From: Megasphaera sp. UBA5897
GTDB lineage: Bacteria > Bacillota > Negativicutes > Veillonellales > Megasphaeraceae
Length of the DNA stretch: 52,095 nucleotides
Direction: 5' to 3'
Assembly (NCBI GenBank): GCA_002431345.1
Contig: DJEN01000063.1
Coordinates: 1 to 52,095, forward strand
In this document: positions 30,834 to 40,168 of the stretch, one piece after another
Position numbering within the stretch: the stretch's first letter is position 1
How the letters are laid out: each line of letters begins with the position of its first letter
Translations under genes and position numbers: made by a program
Notes under the pieces: generated by a model
Databases searched by the model: none
Told to the model about the DNA's origin: nothing
The model's input: only the letters and a program-made list of their open reading frames with translations

Positions 30834-32244
30834 AATCATCGAATGCCTGGGCAAGTGTACAAATGACCCGGAAACATTCGTGTGGTTTGCGTTTGACTGG
30901 GACAACAACCCGGAACTGCAGGGCAAAAGACCGCAGGAATGGCAGTTAAACCAGCTGCGGAAAATCAGCGACGGCCTAAAAACACCGGACGAAGTTATTC
31001 GGCAGGCTGTATCATCAGGGCATGGCATAGGCAAGTCTAGTCTTGTAGCTTGGATTATTTTATGGGCCATTTCTACGTATCCGGACACGCGCGGCGTCGT
31101 CACGGCAAACACTGAGGCACAGCTGCGGACGAAAACGTGGCCGGAGCTGGCCAAATGGTATCATCGATTTATTGCAAAAGGCCTGTTTTGCATGACGGCA
31201 ACGTCAATATTTTCGATAGAACAAGGGCATGAACGAACATGGCGTATCGATGCTATCCCGTGGAGCGACACGAACACAGAAGCATTTGCGGGCCTGCATA
31301 ACCAAGGCAGCCGAATCTTACTGGTTTTTGATGAAGCGTCGGCGATTAATGACCGAATATGGGAAGTCGCAGAAGGGGCATTGACCGACCGTGAAACACA
31401 AATCATTTGGTGTGCGTACGGTAACCCAACACGGAACACGGGCAGGTTTTATCAGTGCTTCCACAAAGACCGTGCCTATTGGAACACCGTAAAAATAGAT
31501 TCGCGTACAGTGGCTATCACGAACAAAAAACAATTAACACAGTGGGCCAACCAGTACGGCGAAGATTCGGATTTTTTCAAAGTGCGCGTTCGCGGCGAAT
31601 TTCCGGCAACATCAGAAAACCAGTTCATATCAACGGCGCTCGTGGATGCGGCACAGAAACGCACCATACGACCGTCACAATATTCTTTTGCACCGGTAAT
31701 TATCGGCGTAGATATGGCGTGGAGCGGCGGCGATGCGACGGTTATTTACGTGCGGCAGGGCTTGTACAGCAAGAAGCTGGGAAGCTATGAAAAGAATGAC
31801 AATGACGGCGTGATGGCGGCAAAGCTGGCGGCGTTTGAAGACCAGTATAACGCCGATGCGGTATTTATTGACCAAGGGTACGGCACGGGCGTATTTAGTT
31901 TTGGCTTGACAATGGGCCGTAAATGGCGGCTCGTGTCGTTTGCAGCTAAACCAGGCAAAACAGGCTATGCCAATAAGCGTGCTGAAATGTGGGGCGATAT
32001 GCGCGAGTGGCTCAAAGATGGCGGCGTGCTGGAAGATGGCGAAGTGATACATGACGACCTGGTAGGACCGGAAGCCATGATAAACAACAAAGGTGAAATC
32101 CTGCTTGAGAAAAAGGAAGACATGAAACGGCGCGGCCTGCCGTCACCGAATGAAGCGGATGCACTGGCATTGACATTTGCGTATCCGGTCGTACGTAAAA
32201 GCAGCATAAAAGACAGGGCGAATACGGCATATAGTTTATTTTGA
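30811..32244 (+). CDS. terminase large subunit
   Basis: A 477-residue packaging motor. The ATPase domain has Walker A SGHGIGKSSL (K75) and Walker B ILLVFDEAS (D174, catalytic E175). The RNase H-like nuclease has D301 in GVDMAWSGGD, a second acidic site in VFIDQGYGTG, and a last motif near EADALALTF. The protein cuts and pumps concatemeric DNA into the prohead. The concatemer need should be weighed against the HUH Rep mode of replication. Confidence 0.95.
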   Translation: MTEKEAFEIIECLGKCTNDPETFVWFAFDWDNNPELQGKRPQEWQLNQLRKISDGLKTPDEVIRQAVSSGHGIGKSSLVAWIILWAISTYPDTRGVVTANTEAQLRTKTWPELAKWYHRFIAKGLFCMTATSIFSIEQGHERTWRIDAIPWSDTNTEAFAGLHNQGSRILLVFDEASAINDRIWEVAEGALTDRETQIIWCAYGNPTRNTGRFYQCFHKDRAYWNTVKIDSRTVAITNKKQLTQWANQYGEDSDFFKVRVRGEFPATSENQFISTALVDAAQKRTIRPSQYSFAPVIIGVDMAWSGGDATVIYVRQGLYSKKLGSYEKNDNDGVMAAKLAAFEDQYNADAVFIDQGYGTGVFSFGLTMGRKWRLVSFAAKPGKTGYANKRAEMWGDMREWLKDGGVLEDGEVIHDDLVGPEAMINNKGEILLEKKEDMKRRGLPSPNEADALALTFAYPVVRKSSIKDRANTAYSLF

Positions 32245-32258
32245 GGAGTGATAAAAGA

Positions 32259-32528
32259 ATGTGTGGAGCAGTAGGGAAAGTAATCAATAAAGTAACAGGC
32301 GGCTTGCTGGGTGGCGGCAGTCAAGATGTATCTGTACCTAAAACGGAACCGGTCACAACACAGCAAGACGTAACCGACAGTGGAAATTTAACAGGCGATG
32401 AAGAAGCAACAAAGAAAGCAAAACGCAAACGTGGTTTTAGCTCAACGCAGCTACGGGATTGGCGGTCAAATATGAATACGGCGCTTGGAAGCGGCAACAG
32501 TGACGGCGGCAAAAGTACGCTGGGATAG
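32259..32528 (+). CDS. small structural-region protein (podovirus MCxxx type)
   Basis: An 89-residue protein starting MCGAVGKVINKVTGGLLGGG. A Gly-rich hydrophobic head precedes an acidic, then Lys/Arg-rich tail ending KRGFSSTQLRDWRSNMNTAL. Similar small proteins with a KRGFSST-like tail lie near terminase and portal in podoviruses. The role is not established. ATG 32259 is 8 bases after GAGGAG. Confidence 0.65.
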   Translation: MCGAVGKVINKVTGGLLGGGSQDVSVPKTEPVTTQQDVTDSGNLTGDEEATKKAKRKRGFSSTQLRDWRSNMNTALGSGNSDGGKSTLG

Positions 32529-32536
32529 GAGAAGCT

Positions 32537-34276
32537 ATGAGAAAAGAAGTAAAAACAGCACTGGCAAGAAGCCCGACTAAGACAATTAACACGAGGCAAA
32601 ACACGTACCAGGGAAAACACGGCTTAGAGATGCGGCTGGATGCGCTGTACCGAGAACGCCTGCGTTGGGAAAACATCTGGAAAGAAATCCGGGACTACGA
32701 ATTACCCTATGACGGGCAATTCAGCGATGACCAACCGGGCAAACCGAATCTCCATGATGACAAAGTATACAGCAATATCATAGCGCAGTGCCGGGATATA
32801 TTTGCGGCCGGTATTATGAGTGGCTTAACGCCACCGTCTCGAAAGTGGTTCCGCTATACGCTGGCAGATGCAACGCTCAATGATAACATGAACGTAAAAC
32901 GCGTACTCGATCAACGGTGCGATATTACAGAGTATGTACTGGGGCGCAGTAACTTTTATAACGCTGTACATGTCGTATACCGTGAATTACCCTTTGGCCA
33001 ATCGCCAATGGGAATTTTTGCGCAAGACAACGGGATTACCTTTGTACCGTATCCTATTGGTACATATGCTTTAGGAACTAATCACAAAGGCGAAGTCAAT
33101 ACCTTTGCTCGCAAAACAAAAATGACGGCAGCACAAATCATTGCGCAATTTGGTATAGATAACTGCCCGCAGCACATCAGAGAAAATTATGTGCGTAATG
33201 GCGGCTATACAGAATGGTATACTGTGTGTTGGCTAGTAGAGCCGAATAAAGACTGTAACCCGGAAGAGCTAGGAAACCGGAAAATGGCGTATACGTCGGC
33301 ATACTGGGTGGATGGTAGCAGTCAAGACGAAATGCTAGCAGTATCGGGCTTTGAAGAATGGCCCGTGCCGGTAGCACGTTACAATGTCAAAGGGTTGGAA
33401 TCCTATGCAACAGCACCTGCTTGGGATGCACTGCCGGAAGCCAAGATGCTGCAAAAAATGGAATACGATAGCGCAGTAGCCGTGGAATTGGGAGTAAAAC
33501 CACCCATGCAAGGGCCATCAAACATTGCACGAAATATCAATCTATTCCCAGGCGGCTATACACCGAATGACAATCCAAACGAACTGATACAGCCGATTTT
33601 TCATGGGCAATTGGATATTGGCTCACTGGATAATAAAATCATGCGCATTGAAGACCGCATAAAGCGCATATACTCTACGGATTTATTCTTGATGTTAGAC
33701 CAGCTCGACCGCGGGCAAATGACAGCGCAAGAAGTCATAGCACGCAATCAAGAAAAACTGCAGCAAATCGGGCCGGTCGTTGAAAGACTGCAAAGCGAAT
33801 TTTTAAATCACGTCATCGAGCGTATCTACAATATCCTAGACAGGAATCATGTATTCCCGCCGCTGCCGGATGATGTAGCAGAGTTGATGAACGGGCAGGA
33901 AATCAAGATAGAGTACCTGTCGCCGTTGGCACAGGCGCAGAAAATGAGCGGCTTGACGGCCATTGAACAGGGTATTGCCTTTGTTGGACAGGTAGCGCAG
34001 CTCGATCCAAGCGTGCTGCAGCGTGTCGATTTATCCGACGCGGTAGCGAAATATCTCGATAGGGTGGGCGTACCGGCTACAATGGTACGCAGTGAAGACG
34101 AGTATAAAGAAATCATGCAGCAGCAGGCAGAGCAGCAGCAAGCAGAACAGCAACAGGCAATGGAAGCCCAGCAGATGCAACAAGCAGCACCACTGGCGCA
34201 AGCAGCTAAAAATCTGACAGATGCTGCTAATGATGGCAATCCAGCATTACAACAAATAATGGGGATGAACACATGA
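32537..34276 (+). CDS. portal (head-to-tail connector) protein, T7-like
   Basis: A 579-residue protein of the podoviral head-to-tail connecting family. The N-terminal segment LDALYRERLRWENIWKEIRDYELPYDG, the central YWVDGSSQDEMLAVSGFEEWPVPVARYNV and the LEVKPPMQ-like VELGVKPPMQGPSNI are characteristic. It forms the twelve-fold ring for DNA entry and exit. The C-terminal tail has an AEQQQ repeat (residues about 530-555), low complexity and probably disordered. GGAGAAGC precedes ATG 32537. It overlaps the next gene by 4 bases. Confidence 0.93.
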   Translation: MRKEVKTALARSPTKTINTRQNTYQGKHGLEMRLDALYRERLRWENIWKEIRDYELPYDGQFSDDQPGKPNLHDDKVYSNIIAQCRDIFAAGIMSGLTPPSRKWFRYTLADATLNDNMNVKRVLDQRCDITEYVLGRSNFYNAVHVVYRELPFGQSPMGIFAQDNGITFVPYPIGTYALGTNHKGEVNTFARKTKMTAAQIIAQFGIDNCPQHIRENYVRNGGYTEWYTVCWLVEPNKDCNPEELGNRKMAYTSAYWVDGSSQDEMLAVSGFEEWPVPVARYNVKGLESYATAPAWDALPEAKMLQKMEYDSAVAVELGVKPPMQGPSNIARNINLFPGGYTPNDNPNELIQPIFHGQLDIGSLDNKIMRIEDRIKRIYSTDLFLMLDQLDRGQMTAQEVIARNQEKLQQIGPVVERLQSEFLNHVIERIYNILDRNHVFPPLPDDVAELMNGQEIKIEYLSPLAQAQKMSGLTAIEQGIAFVGQVAQLDPSVLQRVDLSDAVAKYLDRVGVPATMVRSEDEYKEIMQQQAEQQQAEQQQAMEAQQMQQAAPLAQAAKNLTDAANDGNPALQQIMGMNT

Positions 34277-34590
34277 TGAACTGGTACGAAGAAGAAATGA
34301 AACGCCGTGATGATGAATCCTTGCGCTATGTCATGGCAGATAAAAAAGGCCGCTGGTTTATGATGCGGCTGCTGGATGCGGCACGTATCAATGAGCCAAC
34401 GTTTGCTAAATCGGCGTTATTTAGTGCATACAACGAAGGCCGCCGCGCCGTCGGTATCGAGTATGTCAAGAAGCTGACGCAGGATACAGCACATATCGAG
34501 CTCAAACAATTGGCCGAAAAAGAATACACAGAAATAAAAGAAAGACTAATCGAAGAAGAAAGGAGCATGCACTATGGAAAACACATTTGA
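34273..34590 (+). CDS. small head-region protein
   Basis: A 105-residue helical protein (MMNWYEEEMKRRDDESLRYVMADKK... residues 1-20 very charged) with the segment FAKSALFSAYNEGRRAVGIEYVKKL. It lies between portal and scaffold and overlaps both. Similar small proteins lie here in related podoviruses. Function unknown. Confidence 0.7.
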   Translation: MMNWYEEEMKRRDDESLRYVMADKKGRWFMMRLLDAARINEPTFAKSALFSAYNEGRRAVGIEYVKKLTQDTAHIELKQLAEKEYTEIKERLIEEERSMHYGKHI

Positions 34591-35248
34591 ATTAAACCTG
34601 CAGTTGTTTGCTGACGGCGGCGACGCAGGAGGCACACCACCGGACGGCGGCACCCAGCCGCAGGACGCAGGAGGAACCCCGCCGGAAGGAGGCGCACCCA
34701 GTCATCCGGATACAGGCAGCAGTCTGCTGGGAGGAGACCAAGGCGGCACAGAGCCCAATACTGCACCCGAATCCTACGACTTTAGCGGCGCCTTAACGGA
34801 CGTGTTCGGCGAAGGTTCAGAACTGGATGAAACCGTTTCCGGGAAATTCTCGGAACTGCTGCAGGGCGTACACGCAAACCAGGAACAAGCCGCCGCCATG
34901 GCAAAATTTGGCCTTGAATTTGGCCGGGACATTGGCCAGTCTGTAGCGAAACAAATCCAGGAGGGATATGTAGAAGAAGTGCGCGGCTGGGGCGAAGCGG
35001 CTAAAAAAGAATTGGGCGGCGACTATGAAAGCACATTAGCCAAAGGCGTGCAGGCCGTCAACTACATTGAAACAAAAGTACCCGGCTTTACAAAAATGCT
35101 GAATATCACCGGCGCAGGAAATCACGTCGCTATGATTAAAGCATTATCGCTGCTTAACGGCTTGCTGGGAGAAGATAGCGGTCATAACGGCAGCAGCGGC
35201 ACACCGGGCGGCGGCATTTACGATAATACAGATTGGGCAAAATATTAG
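34574..35248 (+). CDS. scaffold protein with host Prp cleavage motif
   Basis: A 224-residue protein immediately before the major capsid gene. The N-terminus MENTFELNLQLFADGGD contains NLQLFA, the same six residues as in the host L27 extension cut by Prp. A disordered Gly/Pro/Gln-rich stretch follows (residues 14-50, with AGGTPPDGG and AGGTPPEGG repeats). The rest is helical (EAAKKELGGDYESTLAKGVQ) and ends GGGIYDNTDWAKY, the usual scaffold form. The scaffold directs prohead assembly. N-terminal trimming by Prp is known for Staphylococcus phage 80alpha head proteins; here it is inference from the motif. Confidence 0.85.
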   Translation: MENTFELNLQLFADGGDAGGTPPDGGTQPQDAGGTPPEGGAPSHPDTGSSLLGGDQGGTEPNTAPESYDFSGALTDVFGEGSELDETVSGKFSELLQGVHANQEQAAAMAKFGLEFGRDIGQSVAKQIQEGYVEEVRGWGEAAKKELGGDYESTLAKGVQAVNYIETKVPGFTKMLNITGAGNHVAMIKALSLLNGLLGEDSGHNGSSGTPGGGIYDNTDWAKY

Positions 35249-35271
35249 TCAAATAGTAGGAGGAAACGAAC

Positions 35272-36279
35272 ATGGCAACAGTAGGAACAACAGCACTGAC
35301 ATTTACAGACTTGCGTAAACGGATGGCACCGGATAATAAAATTGACTGGATTATGGAAATCATGGCGCAGTCCAACCCGATTATGCAGCATATTCCGTGG
35401 AAAGAAGGGAACCTGCCGACAGGCAACCAGACAACGTTGCGTACATCATATCCACATCCGCAGCTAAGACGCATTAACCGCGGCGTTAAGCCCGGTAAAT
35501 CGACGACACGACAGATTGTCGATACATGCTGCATTATGGAAGCCTATTCCATGGTAGACCGCCGTTTGGCACAGTTGGCACCCAGTCCGGAAGCCTTCCG
35601 CCGCTCCGAGGATTCGGCGTTTGTCGAAGGTTTTACACAAGACTTAGCTAAGTACATGTTTTACGGCGATACTGACACCAACCCGGATCAGTTTAACGGC
35701 TTTGGCGTGCGGTACGATACATTCACCGGGGAAAAAGGGACATTTGGCTATCAAACCATCAATGCCGGTGGCACGACAGAAAATAAACAGACCTCTATCT
35801 ATATCGTAGACTGGGGCGACAATGCCGTAACAGGCATTTATCCCAAAGGCTCAAAAGCGGGATTGCAGATGGAAGACAAAGGAGAACAGATTGTAGACGA
35901 TGCCGAAGGGGGCAAGTATCCGGCGCTGATGACATGGTTTGCTTGGGACGCAGGGCTGGCGGTACAAAACCTGCGGAAAGTAGCAGCACTGCGAAATGTA
36001 GAATGGAGTAAAGCCGTTACGGCACAAACAGCAGCAGAACGAAAAGCCATTGTGGATAAATTCATTGTAGCGAAAAACCGTATCACAAATCCAAAACGGC
36101 CGATTGCGTATGTTGCAGATGATATTTATACCATGCTCGAATTACACCTGAATGATAAAAACAACGTCTATGTCACGCGGCAGGAACTTATGAACGAAAT
36201 GCCTAAGATTTACATTTCCGGTATTGAAATTTCCAAGTGTGACGCACTGAAAACGACAGAAGCAGTTATTTCAGAATAG
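35272..36279 (+). CDS. major capsid protein
   Basis: A 335-residue protein in the expected place after the scaffold. It begins MATVGTTALTFTDLRKRMAPD; other distinctive parts are DWIMEIMAQSNPIMQHIPWKEGN, LRTSYPHPQLRRINRGVKPG and DLAKYMFYGDTDTNPDQFNG. This form is typical of coat proteins in siphovirus- and podovirus-like phages with an HK97 fold. It lacks the NLQLFA motif of the scaffold. AGGAGG precedes ATG 35272. Confidence 0.9.
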   Translation: MATVGTTALTFTDLRKRMAPDNKIDWIMEIMAQSNPIMQHIPWKEGNLPTGNQTTLRTSYPHPQLRRINRGVKPGKSTTRQIVDTCCIMEAYSMVDRRLAQLAPSPEAFRRSEDSAFVEGFTQDLAKYMFYGDTDTNPDQFNGFGVRYDTFTGEKGTFGYQTINAGGTTENKQTSIYIVDWGDNAVTGIYPKGSKAGLQMEDKGEQIVDDAEGGKYPALMTWFAWDAGLAVQNLRKVAALRNVEWSKAVTAQTAAERKAIVDKFIVAKNRITNPKRPIAYVADDIYTMLELHLNDKNNVYVTRQELMNEMPKIYISGIEISKCDALKTTEAVISE

Positions 36280-36290
36280 GAGGGAATACC

Positions 36291-36644
36291 ATGATTTATG
36301 ATGCAGAGAATACGTTTTTTTGGCATAAAGCATTAAAATCAACCACAACAGCGTCAAGCGATGTTGTGAAAACTGGCACCGGGGATGCGGTGTGCCCGCT
36401 GGATTTATATATCCAGGTTACCGGAGCCAGCGGCGGTATGACGGTAAAGCTGGAAACATCCAAAACCGAAGGTATGGAAAGCCCGGTTACGCTAGGAACG
36501 TATACTGTGGCAAAAGACGGAACCGTGAAAGCAAAACTACCGTATGGAGACTTAGGTTATTTGAGATTGAGCTATACCGGCGATGCGGCCCTTACGTCCG
36601 GTGAAATCTCGGCAGCCCTTGTCATGGATGTAGATTTACAGTAA
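36291..36644 (+). CDS. capsid cement/decoration-like protein (Bbp16-like)
   Basis: A 117-residue all-beta protein (MIYDAENTFFWHKAL, then LDLYIQVTGASGGMTVKLET and LRLSYTGDAALTSGEISAAL). The place after the capsid gene and the strand pattern resemble Bbp16-type capsid cement proteins that stabilise podovirus heads. The family match is by eye only. GGAGGG precedes ATG 36291; its stop shares a base with the next start. Confidence 0.65.
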   Translation: MIYDAENTFFWHKALKSTTTASSDVVKTGTGDAVCPLDLYIQVTGASGGMTVKLETSKTEGMESPVTLGTYTVAKDGTVKAKLPYGDLGYLRLSYTGDAALTSGEISAALVMDVDLQ

Positions 36645-36802
36645 TGCAGGCCATCTCGTTTAAGGATGCAGGGCCGAAACGAAGATATGAGGATTTAAGC
36701 GCGAATGAATTGCGAATGAAATTAGAACTTGCAGGGATACCATATTGCGATAATGCAAGCAAAAAAGAATTAATAGCACTCGTGCGCAAAAACAAACTGT
36801 AG
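36644..36802 (+). CDS. small HeH/LEM-like protein
   Basis: A 52-residue protein starting MQAISFKDAGPKRRYEDLSA. It has a single helix-extension-helix module (LSANELRMKLELAGIPYCDN then KKELIALVRKN), as in HeH/SAP/LEM-type DNA-binding proteins often found in phage head modules. It overlaps the cement gene by one base (TAATG). A terminator follows at once. Confidence 0.7.
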   Translation: MQAISFKDAGPKRRYEDLSANELRMKLELAGIPYCDNASKKELIALVRKNKL

Positions 36803-36831
36803 GGGGAGCGGGTGCTCTCCCTATTTTTTTT
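36802..36831 (+). terminator. intrinsic terminator between head and tail genes
   Basis: GGGGAG/CTCTCC stem with a short GC-rich loop, then TATTTTTTTT. It begins at the stop codon of the HeH gene and ends 2 bases before the next ribosome site. It probably sets a lower level of tail gene expression. Confidence 0.7.
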
Positions 36832-36844
36832 AGGAGGTGAGTAT

Positions 36845-37447
36845 ATGACAGATACAGATATATGCAACATGGCACTATCGTACATCGGAAAAGGCGTCAT
36901 CTCCAATATGGAAGAAGAACAGGAAAACGCCAGGGCATGCAAGCTGTACTATGAAACGACCCGGCGGCAAATACTGCGGGAATGCATTTGGGGCTTTGCC
37001 CATCGCATAGAACGGTTGGCGAAAATGGACATAGATATACCCGGTTGGGAATACGTGTACGGCTATCCGGCAGAATGCTTGAAAATCAATAAACTAACCG
37101 AAGAAGTACCGGATTATCAAACACGGCAGTACTGGGATATATATAACGTCGGCAGCAGCACAAAAGTAGTAGCAGCTCATTTGGAAAATGCCTACATAGA
37201 TTATACGTGGGATGTAAAAGACCCGAATCTCTGGGATGATATTTTTGTCCAAGCCTTTGCTCATTTGCTGGCGTCCAGGCTGGCACAGCGGCTCGTAGGA
37301 AATCCGCAGCTGGTGCAGCAGGAATATCAATTTTACCAAGCCACTATTATGGCAGCCAAAACGCAGGATGCGCGGGAAGAAGAGCCACGCGTTGATTTTA
37401 GAAGTAGTTATATTGAAGCCAGGAAAGGAGGTTTTATAAATGGCTAA
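36845..37447 (+). CDS. tail tubular protein A (T7 gp11-like)
   Basis: A 200-residue head-completion/tail protein. MTDTDICNMALSYIGKG at the start, then QENARACKLYYETTRRQILRE and WEYVYGYPAECLKI are typical of the gp11/tail tubular A family. This protein links portal and nozzle in short-tailed phages. ATG 36845 follows AGGAGGTG. It overlaps the next gene by 8 bases. Confidence 0.9.
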   Translation: MTDTDICNMALSYIGKGVISNMEEEQENARACKLYYETTRRQILRECIWGFAHRIERLAKMDIDIPGWEYVYGYPAECLKINKLTEEVPDYQTRQYWDIYNVGSSTKVVAAHLENAYIDYTWDVKDPNLWDDIFVQAFAHLLASRLAQRLVGNPQLVQQEYQFYQATIMAAKTQDAREEEPRVDFRSSYIEARKGGFING

Positions 37448-39728
37448 TATCTACATGCTGCAGGCGGCGTTCACGACCGGCGAAATATCACCGGCTGTAG
37501 GAAATCGTGTCGACTTGGATAAATACAAGTCAGCACTATTGGATGCGGAAAATACAGTTATTAGACCGTATGGAGGCTGTTATAGACGGCAAGGGAGCAA
37601 GTATATAGGAGAATTGAAATACAGCGATAAAGACGCTGTATTAGTGAATTTCTACGACACAGAAAATTCAGCGTACCTGCTGGAGGTAGGCGTGCAGTAT
37701 ATCCGAATTTGGAAAGATGGCGTATACACGGGCACAGAACTGGCGACGCCATACACGCACCCTAAACAGCTGCAGTTTACGCAATCAGCAGACGTGATGT
37801 TTATATGCTCCGGTACATATCCTGTAAAACAGCTGCGGCACTTGCAGAACGGATGGGATATTATTGATTTTTCCATTGACGATCAATACTATGATTTGCT
37901 GCTGGAAAAAAACTTGTCAGAAAATAAAATCAGACCCTCCGGCACAAGCGGCAATATTACCATCACATCAAATCAAGCCATTTTTCAATCCGGCATGGAA
38001 GGCGGCTATATAAAAATATCGCATGATATGCCATCTCAAACGATAAGCTGGGAATGCAAAGGCGATACGAGCGGCTCAACGACCAGCGCAAGTGTTTTTG
38101 TAGGTGAAAAGTGGAAATTTGTTACCCATGGTACACATCACTATAAAGTGGTGATACAGAAATCAACGGATAATGTAACCTGGCACGACTTCCGGACGTA
38201 TACATCAAACGATGATACCAACTATACAGAATCAGGTGCAGAAACAGATCCATGCTATATGCGGTTTGTAGCACAGGCGTGGAATGATGATGAAGCAAGT
38301 AATAGTCATGTAACGGTTGATTTAACACGGCTATCTTATGTACACACCGGGTGCGTAAAAATAACCGGTATTACATCGGCAACAGTAGCAAGTGGAACCG
38401 TTGCAGCTGGGGCGACAATCGGAAAACACGGTATCGGAAGCACAGAAAGTACGGCAGACTATGCGTTTTCTAGTTGGTCCAACTATTTTGGATACCCGAC
38501 GCAATCCTGTTTTTTTCAAGACAGATTATGTTTTGCGGCAACAGCTAGACAGCCGTACTCTATCTGGATGAGCCGTACGGGAGATTACGGTAATTTCAGC
38601 GTGGAAAAAGTAGATGGTACATTAACGGATGACAGCGCCGTCAAGTTAGATTTAATCGTCCGCAATGCATATCAGATACGGCATATGATACCGTCTAATG
38701 ATTTAGTTATCCTAACGAGTGGTAATGAATGGGTAATCAGCGGTGACAGTGCCATTACACCAAGCAAGGTTTTTCCAAAAGCGCAGACCATGCGCGGTTC
38801 TTCGACGTGTTTGCCGCAGCATATCGGAAACCGTATTATTCACGTTCAGCGTTCCGGCTCTACGGTACGTGATTTAGGGTATCAATACGAATCAGACAAC
38901 TACAACGGCGATGAATTAGATATATTAGCAACGCACTTGGTGAAAGACCATCAGCTCATATCATCTGCATATTGTCAAGAACCGGATTCAACATTATTTT
39001 TTGTGCGTGATGACGGCGTACTATTGGCGTTTACTCTGATTCGTGAGCAACAGGTATTTGCTTGGTCGCATTTTGTGACAGATGGAAAATACAAGTGGAT
39101 ATGTACCATACCGTCAGATGAAAACGACGAACTGTACGCTATTGTAGAACGCACAATAAACAGTACGAAGAAACGATATATTGAACGTTTTAAAGCTATG
39201 CGTGATGATACAGACGAATATGTAGACAGTTACGCAACGGGAAGCGGTAATAGTATCTCCTTGCCGCACTTGGCGGGAAAAACCGTAGCTGTGGTTGGCG
39301 ACGGCATACAGCAGCGTGATGAAGTCGTACAGGAAAACGGCGTTGTACAACTACAAGAAACATATAACAGAATCATTGCTGGACTGCCGTATACAACAAA
39401 GATAGAGCAGCCAGGGGCAGAAATCAGCTTGCAAGAAGGCACGCTGCAGGCACGGGTAAACAAAATCAATGCCGTAACGTTACGCGTGGAAAATACGTAC
39501 GGCGGCCGCCTGGGGCTGAATTTTAAAAAGATGGACGAATTAAAATATGACGATGAATATAAACTATTTACCGGGGATATTGTGCAAAGTGTGCCGCTGT
39601 ATGATGTCGGCGCAAATACACGAAATCATTTATGTATTATGAGTGATGAACCGTATCCGTTCCGATTAAACGCAATTATCAAGGAGGTATCCATGGATGG
39701 CGGCATGGTCAAGAGCTATACAGGTTAA
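37440..39728 (+). CDS. tail tubular protein B / nozzle (T7 gp12-like)
   Basis: A 762-residue beta-rich protein with the family start AAFTTGEISPAVGNRVDLDKYKSAL and ENTVIRPYGGCYRRQGSKYIGE. The middle is LSENKIRPSGTSGNITITS; a distinctive block around PTQSCFFQDRLCFAATARQPYSIWMSRTGDYGNF follows. The nozzle forms the distal tail tube. The C-terminus overlaps the next gene by 32 bases. Confidence 0.92.
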   Translation: MANIYMLQAAFTTGEISPAVGNRVDLDKYKSALLDAENTVIRPYGGCYRRQGSKYIGELKYSDKDAVLVNFYDTENSAYLLEVGVQYIRIWKDGVYTGTELATPYTHPKQLQFTQSADVMFICSGTYPVKQLRHLQNGWDIIDFSIDDQYYDLLLEKNLSENKIRPSGTSGNITITSNQAIFQSGMEGGYIKISHDMPSQTISWECKGDTSGSTTSASVFVGEKWKFVTHGTHHYKVVIQKSTDNVTWHDFRTYTSNDDTNYTESGAETDPCYMRFVAQAWNDDEASNSHVTVDLTRLSYVHTGCVKITGITSATVASGTVAAGATIGKHGIGSTESTADYAFSSWSNYFGYPTQSCFFQDRLCFAATARQPYSIWMSRTGDYGNFSVEKVDGTLTDDSAVKLDLIVRNAYQIRHMIPSNDLVILTSGNEWVISGDSAITPSKVFPKAQTMRGSSTCLPQHIGNRIIHVQRSGSTVRDLGYQYESDNYNGDELDILATHLVKDHQLISSAYCQEPDSTLFFVRDDGVLLAFTLIREQQVFAWSHFVTDGKYKWICTIPSDENDELYAIVERTINSTKKRYIERFKAMRDDTDEYVDSYATGSGNSISLPHLAGKTVAVVGDGIQQRDEVVQENGVVQLQETYNRIIAGLPYTTKIEQPGAEISLQEGTLQARVNKINAVTLRVENTYGGRLGLNFKKMDELKYDDEYKLFTGDIVQSVPLYDVGANTRNHLCIMSDEPYPFRLNAIIKEVSMDGGMVKSYTG

Positions 39729-40167
39729 AAAAATCACAAAAAATGAATGGCAGGACGTACGATGGCTGCTAAATAATTTACGGCAAACAGATAATATGGA
39801 GCTGTCACTCACAGAAACCGACGTGGAAAAAGATTTATTTAATGATGAATTTTGCAATTATATAGCTTATTTAGGCGATAAACCGCTGTTCATTGGCGGC
39901 ATATCCAGAAAAACCTACACCGGCTATGGGCATATGATATGGGCGGTGTGCCGGTACGATACGTATGATAAATACAAACGAGAATGGGTGCGCGTCAGCA
40001 ATGCGCTGCTGGCAAACTGGAAACACCAGTACGGCCAACTATGGAACATGATATTAGAGCGCAACGACGTATCCAAACGCTGGCTGAAGCGGATGGGTGC
40101 GACCTTTTCCGATCCGTTTATATACAATGGCCAAAACTGGCAATTATTTAAAATCGAGGTGAATTAA
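39697..40167 (+). CDS. GNAT-like internal virion protein (DUF2833/acyltransferase-like)
   Basis: A 156-residue protein resembling the acyltransferase-like phage proteins found after the tail tube genes of T7-like phages: DVRWLLNNLRQTDNMEL, then YLGDKPLFIGGISRKTYTGYGHMIWAV and KHQYGQLWNMILERNDVSKRWLKRMGATFSD. The last part matches GNAT motif B (WLKRMGF-type). An acetyl-transfer activity is unproven. AAGGAGGT lies 8 bases before ATG 39697. Confidence 0.8.
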   Translation: MAAWSRAIQVKKITKNEWQDVRWLLNNLRQTDNMELSLTETDVEKDLFNDEFCNYIAYLGDKPLFIGGISRKTYTGYGHMIWAVCRYDTYDKYKREWVRVSNALLANWKHQYGQLWNMILERNDVSKRWLKRMGATFSDPFIYNGQNWQLFKIEVN

Positions 40168-40168
40168 T

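Noticed and set aside
34112..34200. CAG/CAA tandem repeats as a separate repeat element
   Set aside because: They encode the Gln-rich portal tail (AEQQQ) and are explained by it.
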